From Oscillospiraceae bacterium (lineage in GTDB: Bacteria > Bacillota > Clostridia > Oscillospirales > Oscillospiraceae), in the NCBI GenBank assembly GCA_015067845.1, contig SVLT01000009.1, forward strand, positions 1 through 64,000: 64,000 bases of DNA. The letters run 5' to 3'. A program made the translations under genes and the position numbers. This document shows, one piece after another, positions 36,658 to 44,700 of this stretch; position 1 is the stretch's first letter; the number at the start of each line of letters is the position of its first letter. The notes under the pieces are model-generated. The model worked only from the letters and a program-made list of their open reading frames with translations, made no database searches and was not told the origin of the DNA.

Positions 36658-36686
36658 TTGACAAATTTCCGGTTTTGCAATATATT
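36658..36686 (+). promoter_or_regulatory. Promoter of the YD-repeat lipoprotein gene
   Basis: TTGACA (36658-36663) and TATATT (36681-36686) have a 17-bp spacer, divergent from the transporter promoter and 38 bp before the start codon. Confidence 0.65.
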
Positions 36687-36724
36687 ATAGACATATACAG
36701 CAAATAAAAATAGGAGGAATCCAT

Positions 36725-37993
36725 ATGAAAAGAATTATGACTCTTGTGCTTGCTATGCTGATGTGCTTCGGTTTGCTGTGTGCCTGCGGTGAACCCACAG
36801 AGGAGGGCAACGAGGGTGCACCCGGCACAGATTCCGCAAAGGAACTCATGTCCAAGATCCACTATACCTACATCCAGGAAAGGAACGGCAAAACTACTGA
36901 AAGCGAGTATGTCATCGATATTCAGTGGACAGAAAACGGTGCTGTCGTAGAAGGCTATCAGGACGACAGTGAGGAAGGCCGCTACGAAAAGACCATGGAG
37001 CTGACCCTGGACGATCAAAAACGCCCGGTCTCCATGATTTCGAAAACGACCGATCCGGAGGGCGAAACGGAAGAGTACAGCGTCGTGCTGTCCTATGAAA
37101 AGGATCGCCAGATCAAGCAGACGGTGACATACGAAGAGGGCAATACAAGAGTTACCACCTATCATTTCGATGAAAACGGTCGTTTGATCCTGCAAGAGAC
37201 TGAGGGCGGCACTGTCAGAACCTACGAATATGACGCCCAGGGTAACCAAACATTGTACCGCTACGAGAATCCTAATTCAGAGAGTGTGGCGGAGTATAGA
37301 ACAGACTATACCTATGACGATGCAGGGAAAGCGGTTTTTGCTACATATACCAATTATTCAGACGATGAGCAGACCCAGATCCACTACTATTACTACCCCA
37401 ACGGCAATGTGATGATGGAAATGAAAATCAGCAACCGGGGGGAAGTGAATTTTGGCTTCCGTCCCAATAATCCCAAGGATACAATGGGATGGGGTTACGG
37501 CATGAGTGCTGGAGTCGGTATGAATATGGAATATACCGTGGAGACGGATGCCAACGGCTATTACACCAAGATCATCCGTACCAATACCCAGAGCGGTGAA
37601 TCACAAACGGCGACAATGGAGTATGACGCAAACGGCAATCTGGTGAAGTATACGGGCTTTTACGGAGACACCAAGCAGTGGGAGTATGACAGCCAGAACC
37701 GGCTGGTGAAGTATACCTACAATGAGGATGTTACAGAGTACGCATACGATGACCAGGGCCGCCTTGTCAGCGAAAAGAGAATGGAGGCAGACGAAGACAA
37801 CGCAACCCAGACCCGGGCATACAACGAAGCCGGCATGACTGTAAAGAGTATGAGAAGCAGAGTCTATGCCTTTGACAATGGCGAAGAAACTATAGAAGAG
37901 ATCATGGAGATCGAATACACCGAAAATGCCAATTGTTCCATCAACAACGAGTGGGCAGACTTCTTCCTGGCAAATCTTTTTGACGTGACATAA
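36725..37993 (+). CDS. Lipoprotein with YD (Rhs-like) repeats
   Basis: The protein has 422 residues. A signal peptide ends with lipobox LLCAC, so the mature protein begins at a lipidated Cys (residue 20 or 22 region). The body has recurring Y-x-Y/D-x-x-G-x/N motifs, such as YEYDAQGNQ, MEYDANGNL, WEYDSQNRL and YAYDDQGRL, the YD repeats found in Rhs proteins and bacterial teneurin-like shells. Only about six to eight repeats are present and there is no C-terminal toxin domain, so it is not a polymorphic toxin. AGGAGG lies 8 bp upstream. A surface or carbohydrate-binding role is possible; the function is unknown. Confidence 0.85.
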   Translation: MKRIMTLVLAMLMCFGLLCACGEPTEEGNEGAPGTDSAKELMSKIHYTYIQERNGKTTESEYVIDIQWTENGAVVEGYQDDSEEGRYEKTMELTLDDQKRPVSMISKTTDPEGETEEYSVVLSYEKDRQIKQTVTYEEGNTRVTTYHFDENGRLILQETEGGTVRTYEYDAQGNQTLYRYENPNSESVAEYRTDYTYDDAGKAVFATYTNYSDDEQTQIHYYYYPNGNVMMEMKISNRGEVNFGFRPNNPKDTMGWGYGMSAGVGMNMEYTVETDANGYYTKIIRTNTQSGESQTATMEYDANGNLVKYTGFYGDTKQWEYDSQNRLVKYTYNEDVTEYAYDDQGRLVSEKRMEADEDNATQTRAYNEAGMTVKSMRSRVYAFDNGEETIEEIMEIEYTENANCSINNEWADFFLANLFDVT

Positions 37994-38027
37994 TTCAAAA
38001 ATCCCGCAGTGCGATGCACTGCGGGAT
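37994..38027. terminator. Terminator between converging genes
   Basis: A perfect 12-bp stem (38001-38012 with 38016-38027) has a 3-nt loop. On the minus strand TTTTGAATTA follows; on the plus strand the T content is low. It most likely ends the oxidoreductase transcript and helps end the lipoprotein transcript. Confidence 0.7.
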
Positions 38028-38041
38028 GTCTATGTATTGGC

Positions 38042-39202
38042 TTAGAAAATGCGGGATGCGTCGGCGTAGACAGCCTCTACCACTTTCAGCTTGGAGGTGG
38101 CTCTGCGCTTGTTCAGCTCTTCCAGGAACAGATCCTCGTCCATGGGCAGGGTGATCCGCTGGCCGGTCCAGTCGGACAGGTACATGGCGTTGGATAAGGT
38201 CAGGCTGTTGATGCCCTCCTCGCCGTTTGCGATCATGGGTGTGCCACGCAGGATGGCACCGGCAAATGCGTTCAGCACAATGCTGTGGCCCATGAGGTTG
38301 GCCTTGGGGAAGTCATAGTTGATGGTGGTCACCAGGGGACGGGCGGTATCATCCGCGGCCATGGTTGCCAGATTCTTGCTCAGGCGGTTCACGGTCAGCT
38401 TGGTGCCGTTGCCCTCAATGACGATGGTGCCCAGGTCAGTAGCGATCTCCAAACGGTTGGAGCCGGGGTGGATGCCGGTGGAGGTGATGAATGCGCCCTG
38501 CGCGCCGTTGGCGAACTTCATGGTGGCGATCACATCGTCCTCGATCTCCACGTCATGCCACTGAGCAACGGAGCAGGTAGCACTGATGGAAACGGGCATG
38601 CCGCAGATCCACTGCAGAACGTCCAGATTGTGGGGGCACTGGTTCAGCAGAACGCCGCCGCCTTCGCCTGCCCAGGTTGCACGCCAGGAGCCGGAATCGT
38701 AGTAGGCCTGGGTGCGGTACCATGTGGTGATCTGCCAGGTCACACCGCGAAGCTGACCCATCTCACCGGACTCCAGCAGCCGCTTCGCTTCCTGATAGCC
38801 TGCATTGGTGCGGGACTGGAACATAATGCCAAACTTGACGCCTGCCTTCTTGGCGGCTTCATTCATTTCACGAACTGCCTTGGTGTAAACACCGGCGGGC
38901 TTTTCCAGGATAACGTGCAGGCCGTAAGAGAATGCCTTCATAGCCAGCACGGGGTGGTCATAGTGGGGGACAGCGATGTACACAGCGTCCACCAGACCGG
39001 ACTTCATCATTTCTTCTGCGTCGGTGAACACGGCGAAATTCTCGTTGGGGTAGGCACCCTTGGCCCATTCCAGACGCTTCTCGTTAACATCGCAGAGGGC
39101 GGTAACTTCAATTTCGGGGCACTGCTTATCCTTCAGGATGTAACCCAGAACGGGAGTACCCATGTTGCCGATACCGATCATACCAAGTCTAATCTTTGCC
39201 AT
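38042..39202 (-). CDS. Gfo/Idh/MocA family NAD(P)-dependent oxidoreductase
   Basis: The protein has 386 residues. An N-terminal Rossmann fold with GMIGIGNMG binds NAD(P), followed by the family signature LEKPAGVYT and a C-terminal alpha/beta domain. Members oxidise or reduce sugars and inositols. The gene lies 14 bp downstream of the sugar isomerase/epimerase-like gene on the same strand, a common pair in catabolism of inositol-like or modified sugars. The substrate cannot be read from the sequence. AAGGAG precedes the start, and a divergent AraC regulator lies upstream of the pair. Confidence 0.9.
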   Translation of the reverse strand: MAKIRLGMIGIGNMGTPVLGYILKDKQCPEIEVTALCDVNEKRLEWAKGAYPNENFAVFTDAEEMMKSGLVDAVYIAVPHYDHPVLAMKAFSYGLHVILEKPAGVYTKAVREMNEAAKKAGVKFGIMFQSRTNAGYQEAKRLLESGEMGQLRGVTWQITTWYRTQAYYDSGSWRATWAGEGGGVLLNQCPHNLDVLQWICGMPVSISATCSVAQWHDVEIEDDVIATMKFANGAQGAFITSTGIHPGSNRLEIATDLGTIVIEGNGTKLTVNRLSKNLATMAADDTARPLVTTINYDFPKANLMGHSIVLNAFAGAILRGTPMIANGEEGINSLTLSNAMYLSDWTGQRITLPMDEDLFLEELNKRRATSKLKVVEAVYADASRIF

Positions 39203-39216
39203 TTTTTCAGTCTCCT

Positions 39217-40008
39217 TTACTTTGTGTGGGGGAAGCGGCTGACGACACTCTCGTAGCTTCTTCTCAAACAGTCAAATTCGTCTTCTCCGTAGCAGTGATC
39301 CTGCTCCACCAGCATGTACTTCACGCCCGCGGGCTCCAATGCCTTGATGATGGCATCGTAATCCACCTGGCCTTCGTAGATGGGACGCAGGTACACAGCA
39401 GTCTGGGGCTCCAGTACACGGTCAGTGGGCAGGGGCAGGTAATCCTTCAGATGCACCCGGGAGATGCGGCCCTTCAAAGTGTCGATGAGCTTCAGCACAT
39501 CCGCGCCGGCGGCATCCGCCCAACCCAGATCCAGGGTGAACTCCAAAATGTCTTCAGGAATGTCCTCAATCAGACGCTCCATCATGGTCTTACCCTCCAG
39601 CAGATCAAACTCGAACTGGTGGTTATGATAGTGGAGCGTTACGCCCAGATCCTTGAACTTTTTGCCGGCGGTGATCAGCATATCACGGAATTCGATGTAG
39701 CCTTCCATGGTGCCCCGCATGGTCTTGGGCATCATGCCGATGCCGATGTTCTTACAACCGAAGACCTCATGCTCTTTGATCAGATTTTCCGCATCGTTCA
39801 TGATTCTGTCCAGCGCAATGTGGGTGATGGCGCAGGTCAGGCCGTTTTCCTGCAGCTTGTCGCGCATCCATTCCGGCTCATAGGCGCAGACACCGGAAAT
39901 CTGAACACTACGGTAGCCAATGTCGGCAACCTTTTTCAGACCGGCATCCAGATCTTCCAGAGTTTTCAGCCGCTTGTGCGCAGAGTAAAGCTGTGCTCCG
40001 ATTTGCAT
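39217..40008 (-). CDS. Sugar phosphate isomerase/epimerase-like TIM barrel protein
   Basis: The protein has 263 residues. The ATG at 40008 is chosen because AGGAGG lies 9 bp upstream and the encoded MQIGAQLYS is the usual barrel start. Residues such as YHNHQFEF, LDLGWADAAG and VHLKDY carry the metal-ligand His, Glu and Asp of the xylose isomerase-like/AP endonuclease 2 superfamily. It probably interconverts a sugar acid, keto-sugar or inositol derivative handled by the adjacent Gfo/Idh/MocA enzyme. First gene of a two-gene unit; the substrate is unknown. Confidence 0.85.
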   Translation of the reverse strand: MQIGAQLYSAHKRLKTLEDLDAGLKKVADIGYRSVQISGVCAYEPEWMRDKLQENGLTCAITHIALDRIMNDAENLIKEHEVFGCKNIGIGMMPKTMRGTMEGYIEFRDMLITAGKKFKDLGVTLHYHNHQFEFDLLEGKTMMERLIEDIPEDILEFTLDLGWADAAGADVLKLIDTLKGRISRVHLKDYLPLPTDRVLEPQTAVYLRPIYEGQVDYDAIIKALEPAGVKYMLVEQDHCYGEDEFDCLRRSYESVVSRFPHTK

Positions 40009-40047
40009 AGGTACTTTCCTCCTGTTTTGTGTTTTTAATGTGCCTAT

Positions 40048-40076
40048 ATCATACACCAGAATTTCATGCAATGCAA
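40048..40076 (-). promoter_or_regulatory. Promoter of the isomerase/oxidoreductase unit
   Basis: On the minus strand TTGCAT (40076-40071) and TATGAT (40053-40048) have a 17-bp spacer. The -35 box lies within a 12-bp perfect palindrome. Confidence 0.6.
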
Positions 40077-40082
40077 TTGCAT
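40071..40082. promoter_or_regulatory. Palindrome ATGCAATTGCAT, candidate operator
   Basis: A perfect 12-bp palindrome overlaps the -35 box of the isomerase promoter and lies 17 bp upstream of the AraC gene's -35 box. TGCAAT-like half sites recur nearby. It may be the site of the divergently encoded AraC regulator, which is inference from position. Confidence 0.35.
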
Positions 40083-40098
40083 TTTTTTACATGATCAT

Positions 40099-40127
40099 AT
40101 TGCATTTTCCCTCATTTTCTACTATAA
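40099..40127 (+). promoter_or_regulatory. Promoter of the AraC regulator gene
   Basis: TTGCAT (40099-40104) and TATAAT (40122-40127) have a 17-bp spacer and lie 19 bp upstream of the start codon. Confidence 0.7.
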
Positions 40128-40146
40128 TCGCCTTGGAGGTGGTCTT

Positions 40147-41013
40147 ATGGCCGAACATATAAAGCATAATTCCTGCGCATCGCCGCTGTTGAAGTTCAGC
40201 ACAGGCTTAACATATCCCCCTTTTCCTCCCCACAGACTGCATACCCACGAAATCTGCGAATTGTATCATGTGGTGCGGGGCAGCGGCCATTATATTACAG
40301 AAGGCTCCCGGCACGAATTGAAGGCCGGTCGGATCATTTTGATGCGCCCCGGTGAAATGCACAAGGCGGAGTTGACCGATGAGGAAGTATATGAAACTGC
40401 CATTTTTCACTTCTCTCCGGCTGTTGTGGATGGCTTCGATCCCAAGCGTCGTCTGCTGGCGCCGTTTTTCGACCGCCCCCTGGGTCAGCACAATGTGTAT
40501 GACCGTGCGGCCCTTGCCACTACGGACATCTACTCCTTGATTCAAAAAAGCCGGGAAAGACACGAAAACGATTATGACAATCAAATCCACGCGACGAGTA
40601 TTCTGATCGGTATTTTAGAGCAGCTGAAAACCCTGTTTGACAGTGAGCAGTACACGGTTTCCTCCAAAAGCTCCGATGTGATGCACAATGTCGTTGCCTA
40701 TGTGAATCAAAACCTGACGCAAAATCTGACCTCAGAGCAAATTTGCGAGGAATTCAATTTCAGCCGCGCGCAGATGGATCGGAATTTCAAAAGCACCACC
40801 GGCTCCACCATACGGGCTTATATCACCACTAAGCGGTTGCTGATGGCAAAGGCGTACCTGCGGGAGGGAATGTGCGCCACAGAAGCTGCCACCGCCTGCG
40901 GATTTCAAAATTACTCCACCTTCTACCGTGCGTACGCAAAGCACTTCGGCATCACCCCTTCCGGAATCCCCACCGTTCAGGACAGTGATGCGGCTATCTT
41001 GTACCGGGATTAA
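40147..41013 (+). CDS. AraC family transcriptional regulator
   Basis: The protein has 288 residues, starting at the ATG after GGAGGTGGTCTT. The N-terminal cupin region (THEICELYHVVRGSG, then LMRPGEMHKAE) is the ligand-sensing half. The C-terminal about 95 residues hold two helix-turn-helix motifs (LTSEQICEEFNFSRAQMDRNFK and the CATEAATACGFQNYSTFYRAYAK region), the typical AraC DNA-binding domain. It is divergent from the isomerase/oxidoreductase pair and is its probable activator. The ligand is likely a sugar, by analogy with relatives. Confidence 0.9.
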   Translation: MAEHIKHNSCASPLLKFSTGLTYPPFPPHRLHTHEICELYHVVRGSGHYITEGSRHELKAGRIILMRPGEMHKAELTDEEVYETAIFHFSPAVVDGFDPKRRLLAPFFDRPLGQHNVYDRAALATTDIYSLIQKSRERHENDYDNQIHATSILIGILEQLKTLFDSEQYTVSSKSSDVMHNVVAYVNQNLTQNLTSEQICEEFNFSRAQMDRNFKSTTGSTIRAYITTKRLLMAKAYLREGMCATEAATACGFQNYSTFYRAYAKHFGITPSGIPTVQDSDAAILYRD

Positions 41014-41022
41014 ATAACAAAA

Positions 41023-41058
41023 CCCCACAGCACGTGCATTGCGCTGTGGGGATCGCTT
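41023..41058. terminator. Hairpin terminator between AraC gene and lysA
   Basis: A 9-bp stem (41023-41031 with 41043-41051) is followed on the plus strand by ATCGCTTTT and on the minus strand by TTTTGTTATTTAA. It serves converging genes. Confidence 0.7.
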
Positions 41059-41062
41059 TTGG

Positions 41063-42358
41063 TTACAGATCACAGGTAAGCAGATCTTCGTAGGTTTCAC
41101 GGCGTACCGCCACATACGGCCCATCCGCGCCCAGCATCACGATGGGAGGCCGGGGGATACGGTTATAATTGGAGGCCATGGAATAATTGTAGGCACCGGT
41201 TGTGAGGACAGCCAGCAGATCTCCACGGGCCATGCGGGGCAGGGGAACGTTCTCTTGCAGAATGTCGCCGCTTTCACAGCAGCAGCCTGCAACGGTGCAA
41301 ACGATCTCATTTGCATCGGTCATGCGGTTGGCCGGCAGGATGGTGTATTCCGACTGATAAAGCGTGTAACGGGGGTTGTCGGCCATGCCGCCGTCAACGG
41401 ACACAAAGGTCTTGAAGCCGGGGATGTCCTTGACGGTGGAAACGGTGTACAATGTGATACCGGCATCCGCAACAATGCTGCGTCCGGGTTCCATCAGGAT
41501 CACCGGCGCTTCCAGATTCAGTCTGGCGCAGGTTTCCTCAATCAGCTTGCCGACCTTTTGGATATTTCCAGCATAATCGATGGAGGGATCTTTGGAAACA
41601 TAGGGTACGCCCATGCCGCCGCCCAGATTCAGCACCCGGGCTGTGTAGCCATGGATGTCGCGGATCTTTGCAATGTACTCCAGCATGGTTGCAGCGGCAT
41701 CGCAGAAGGGTGTGTGATCGAAAATCTGAGAGCCCACATGGCAATGGAAACCGTCAAGGCAGATGTTCGCCTTGGACAAGGCCCGCAGGGTCAACTCCTC
41801 GGCCTGACCGGTAACGATGGCAGAGCCGAATTTGCAGTCCACCCGACCGGTATTGATTTTTTCGTGGGTGTGGGGGTCAATGCCGGGGGACAGCCGCAGC
41901 AGAACCTTTTGGCAGATGCCTTTGCGCGCAGCTTCGCGGTCGATGGCGTCCAGCTCATCGAAATTGTCGCACACGATATAGCCGATGCCATGCTCAATGG
42001 CAAAACGGATATCGGCGTCGCTTTTGCTGTTTCCGTGGTAAAAGGCATTTTCCATGGGAAAGCCTGCCCGGACGGCGGTGTAAAGCTCGCCGGAGGAGAC
42101 CACATCAATGCCCATATTTTCCTGCACCATAAGCTCGTACATCCGCTTGATGCTCAGCGCCTTGCTGGCATACAGGGGACGGGAGCCTGCGGGCAGGTAT
42201 TGCTTCATGGCATTCTGATATTCCCGGCAGCGGTCACGGACCAACTGTTCGTCCATGAGCATCAGGGGCGTGCCGTATTCCTTTGCCAATTGCGTGGTGT
42301 CGTGACCACTGAAAACCAGATGACCCTGGGAACTGACTGAAAGATGTTCGTAGAGCAT
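41063..42358 (-). CDS. lysA: Diaminopimelate decarboxylase
   Basis: The protein has 431 residues. It is a PLP enzyme of the alanine racemase-fold type III: YASKALS holds the PLP lysine (K66), and the barrel carries HCHVGSQI, the glycine loop LNLGGGMG and MEPGRSIV. CCESGD near the C-terminus supplies the active-site Cys from the partner subunit. It converts meso-diaminopimelate to lysine in the cytosol. It is the last gene of dapA-ddh-lysA, 15 bp after ddh, downstream of a lysine riboswitch, so all three are probably shut off by lysine. Confidence 0.95.
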   Translation of the reverse strand: MLYEHLSVSSQGHLVFSGHDTTQLAKEYGTPLMLMDEQLVRDRCREYQNAMKQYLPAGSRPLYASKALSIKRMYELMVQENMGIDVVSSGELYTAVRAGFPMENAFYHGNSKSDADIRFAIEHGIGYIVCDNFDELDAIDREAARKGICQKVLLRLSPGIDPHTHEKINTGRVDCKFGSAIVTGQAEELTLRALSKANICLDGFHCHVGSQIFDHTPFCDAAATMLEYIAKIRDIHGYTARVLNLGGGMGVPYVSKDPSIDYAGNIQKVGKLIEETCARLNLEAPVILMEPGRSIVADAGITLYTVSTVKDIPGFKTFVSVDGGMADNPRYTLYQSEYTILPANRMTDANEIVCTVAGCCCESGDILQENVPLPRMARGDLLAVLTTGAYNYSMASNYNRIPRPPIVMLGADGPYVAVRRETYEDLLTCDL

Positions 42359-42373
42359 AATTTGTCCTTTTTC

Positions 42374-43357
42374 TTACAACATATGTGCCAACATTTCCTC
42401 CCGGCTGAGCATACTCAAATCAGCGGGGGCGATGTCGAAAATGGTGCGGCAGCCGGAAACGCCCCGGTAAGCCATACGCATGGCGGCGCGGGCACAGGCT
42501 ACCAGAACGCTGGCAGTAAACTGAGGATTGGAATCCAAGGTGAGCTTGTATTCGATGGTTTGACGGTTTTCACCGTTCCAGCCGGTAATGCCGCTGCGGA
42601 TCACGCTGCCGCCATGGGGCAGTCCGCTGTGAGACCGCTTCATTTCCTCAGCGGTGATAAATTCCACGGTGGTGTCATAGTCGGCAAAATAGTTGGGCAT
42701 GGTCTTGATGGCCTGCTCTATGGCGGCCTTGTCTGCGCCCTCTTCTGCCACCACATAGCAATACCGAGTGTGCTTCTGCCGGGTGGTGAGCTGGGGCTGC
42801 GCGCCGCTGCGCACCGCATCCATTGCCTCGGGAACGGGGATGGTATACTGGCGGCAATCCAGAACACCGGGCAATCTGCGCACCGCGTCGGAATGGCCCT
42901 GGCTGACCCCCTTGCCCCAGAAGGTATAATCCTGACCCTGGGGGAGAATGGCGGAGGCGTACAGCCGGTTCACGGAGAACAGACCGGGATCCCAGCCGAC
43001 AGAGATCACGGCAATATGGCCGCTTTGGGAGGCCGCTGCGTCCACTGCCTGATAATGGGCAGGGATATTGGCGTGGGTATCGAAGCTGTCGATCACATGA
43101 AAGCTCCGGGCAAATTCCGGAGTCATTTCCGGCAGATCTGTGGCGCTGCCGGCGCACAGGATCATCACATCGATCCGATCTTTCCACAGTTCGGCTTCTT
43201 CAACAGAAACTACGGGGACATCGGGGGTCTGAATTTGCACTTTGGTGGGGTCACGGCGGGTAAACACAGCTTTCAGAGCCATGTCCGGGTTCTGGCGAAT
43301 GGCACATTCCACGCCCTTTGCCAGGTTGCCGTAGCCGACGATTCCAATATTGATCAT
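42374..43357 (-). CDS. ddh: meso-Diaminopimelate D-dehydrogenase
   Basis: The protein has 327 residues. N-terminal GIVGYGNLAKGVE binds NADP(H); SVGWDPGLFS, FWGKGVSQGHSD and LPHGGSVIRSG are diagnostic segments of the family. It aminates tetrahydrodipicolinate to meso-diaminopimelate in one step, bypassing the succinyl/acetyl routes. The gene lies between dapA and lysA, so with dapB (not in this window) the cluster gives a complete short lysine/cell-wall DAP path. AGGAAGATGATA provides a moderate RBS. Confidence 0.93.
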   Translation of the reverse strand: MINIGIVGYGNLAKGVECAIRQNPDMALKAVFTRRDPTKVQIQTPDVPVVSVEEAELWKDRIDVMILCAGSATDLPEMTPEFARSFHVIDSFDTHANIPAHYQAVDAAASQSGHIAVISVGWDPGLFSVNRLYASAILPQGQDYTFWGKGVSQGHSDAVRRLPGVLDCRQYTIPVPEAMDAVRSGAQPQLTTRQKHTRYCYVVAEEGADKAAIEQAIKTMPNYFADYDTTVEFITAEEMKRSHSGLPHGGSVIRSGITGWNGENRQTIEYKLTLDSNPQFTASVLVACARAAMRMAYRGVSGCRTIFDIAPADLSMLSREEMLAHML

Positions 43358-43384
43358 AGTTTTATCATCTTCCTTTATTAGGCA

Positions 43385-44275
43385 TCAAACGTTCAAACCC
43401 ACATCCCGCATACAGGAAAGAAGGGTCTGTCTGTGGGGTTCCTCCATGGGAACCAGGGGCAGCTTGAGATAATTCTCACAGAAGCCCATTGCGGCCATAG
43501 CGGCCTTGACGGGAATGGGATTGACTTCGCAGAACAGTGCGTTGATCAGGGGCAAGTACCGCTTCTGCAGCTCCATGGCACCGGCCACATCACCGGCAAA
43601 GTACTTGCGACAAAGCTCCACGGTCTCCTTGGGCGCAACATTGGACAGCACGGAGATCACGCCTACGCCGCCGCAGGCCATGATGGGGACGATCTGGTCG
43701 TCGTTGCCGGAGTAAATATCCAGCTTGTCGCCTACCAGAGCAGCCGTCTCCACGATCTTGGAAATGTTGCCGTTGGCCTCCTTGATAGCGCAGATACGGG
43801 GGTGATCCGCCAGACGGGCATAGGTGGCAGGCTCAATGTTCACGCCGGTACGGGAGGGAACATTGTAAAGAATGATCGGCTTGGTGGACGCATCCGCAAT
43901 GGCGGTGAACATGGCAACCAGACCGTTTTGCGTGGTCTTGTTATAATAGGGCGTGACCACCAGCATGCCGTCATAGCCCAGCTCGCAGGCATACCGGGTC
44001 AGGTCAATGGCGTAAGCGGTGTCATTGGAGCCGGTACCGGCGATCATAGGTACACGGCCTGCTGCCACTTCAATGGCAAATTTCAAAATCTGACGGTGCT
44101 CCGCATCCGACAGGGTGGAGGACTCGCCGGTAGTGCCGCAGATCACAAGAGCATCGATGCCCTGCTCGATCTGCCAGTTGATCAGACGCTCAAAGGCGGC
44201 ATAGTCCACGCCGTCTTTGGTTATGGGGGTGATCAGCGCGGTGGCAACACCCTTAAAAATAGAATCCTGCTTCAT
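43385..44275 (-). CDS. dapA: 4-Hydroxy-tetrahydrodipicolinate synthase
   Basis: The protein has 296 residues from the ATG at 44275, chosen for AAAGGAG 9 bp upstream; a longer form would extend into the riboswitch expression region. Catalytic features are visible: GTTGESSTL, LYNVPSRTG with Tyr137 and Arg142, and the Schiff-base lysine in CAIKEANGN (K165). It condenses pyruvate with aspartate semialdehyde, the committed step to DAP and lysine. First gene of the lysine-responsive unit. Confidence 0.95.
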   Translation of the reverse strand: MKQDSIFKGVATALITPITKDGVDYAAFERLINWQIEQGIDALVICGTTGESSTLSDAEHRQILKFAIEVAAGRVPMIAGTGSNDTAYAIDLTRYACELGYDGMLVVTPYYNKTTQNGLVAMFTAIADASTKPIILYNVPSRTGVNIEPATYARLADHPRICAIKEANGNISKIVETAALVGDKLDIYSGNDDQIVPIMACGGVGVISVLSNVAPKETVELCRKYFAGDVAGAMELQKRYLPLINALFCEVNPIPVKAAMAAMGFCENYLKLPLVPMEEPHRQTLLSCMRDVGLNV

Positions 44276-44308
44276 TAGTATGCGCTCCTTTACAGTCATT
44301 CTTCCAAT

Positions 44309-44373
44309 ATAAAAATAAGCCGATGCAAGCATCGACCATCAAAATACGGCAAACTATCCTCCGGATACCTGCC
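44309..44373 (-). terminator. Riboswitch expression platform: two candidate terminator hairpins
   Basis: On the minus strand, between riboswitch and dapA, one hairpin (44373-44363 with 44359-44348, with G-T pairs and a bulge) is followed by GTATTTT. A shorter one (44334-44329 with 44326-44321) is followed by GCTTATTTTTATA. Either could be the lysine-dependent terminator. Which one competes with an antiterminator was not resolved. Confidence 0.6.
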
Positions 44374-44377
44374 TAAT

Positions 44378-44541
44378 CTTGATAGCACTTCACAAGCATT
44401 TGTGACAGTCCGGCAGATGTTCTCTGCCGACCCAGCAAAAAGGATTCAGGCGTCCTTTCCACTTCGGCGGTCTTCCCTTTCCCCAACAGCGGCTGCCTGG
44501 CCTTGCGGATGGGTACTGATGTGTACCGCGCCTCTATCAAT
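44378..44541 (-). ncRNA. Lysine riboswitch (L box)
   Basis: Read on the minus strand from 44540, the conserved elements appear in order. They are GATAGAGGCGCG, then a CAGTAC segment, GGAAAGGGAAGACCGCCGAAG, TGCTGGG, CTGTCAC, and the closing GTGCTATCAAG that pairs with the opening GATAG. This is the established lysine aptamer pattern: a five-way junction with the P1 helix closed by GATAG/CTATC. It lies in the leader of dapA-ddh-lysA, downstream of a near-consensus promoter. Lysine binding should promote termination before dapA. Confidence 0.92.
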
Positions 44542-44556
44542 GATTCAGTTTTTCTC

Positions 44557-44585
44557 ATTCTAGCACCGAAAAGGCCATATGTCAA
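44557..44585 (-). promoter_or_regulatory. Promoter of the lysine riboswitch-dapA-ddh-lysA unit
   Basis: On the minus strand TTGACA (44585-44580) and TAGAAT (44562-44557) have a 17-bp spacer; transcription would begin just upstream of the aptamer. Confidence 0.8.
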
Positions 44586-44623
44586 CATTTTTTGGCATAT
44601 TTGGCTACCTTACAAATATGGAC

Positions 44624-44651
44624 TTGAAAAAAGTTGGGAAATTGGTATAAT
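44624..44651 (+). promoter_or_regulatory. Promoter of the potassium uptake genes
   Basis: TTGAAA (44624-44629) and TATAAT (44646-44651) have a 16-bp spacer, divergent from the lysine promoter and about 50 bp before the start codon. Confidence 0.65.
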
Positions 44652-44700
44652 ATATGCAATGCTTAGAAGTGTTTGTATTTTCGGAAGGGGGGGGAAATTC

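Noticed and set aside
36725..37993. Polymorphic toxin of the Rhs type
   Set aside because: Only a few YD repeats, a lipobox at the start, no RHS core cleavage motif, no toxin domain and no immunity gene.
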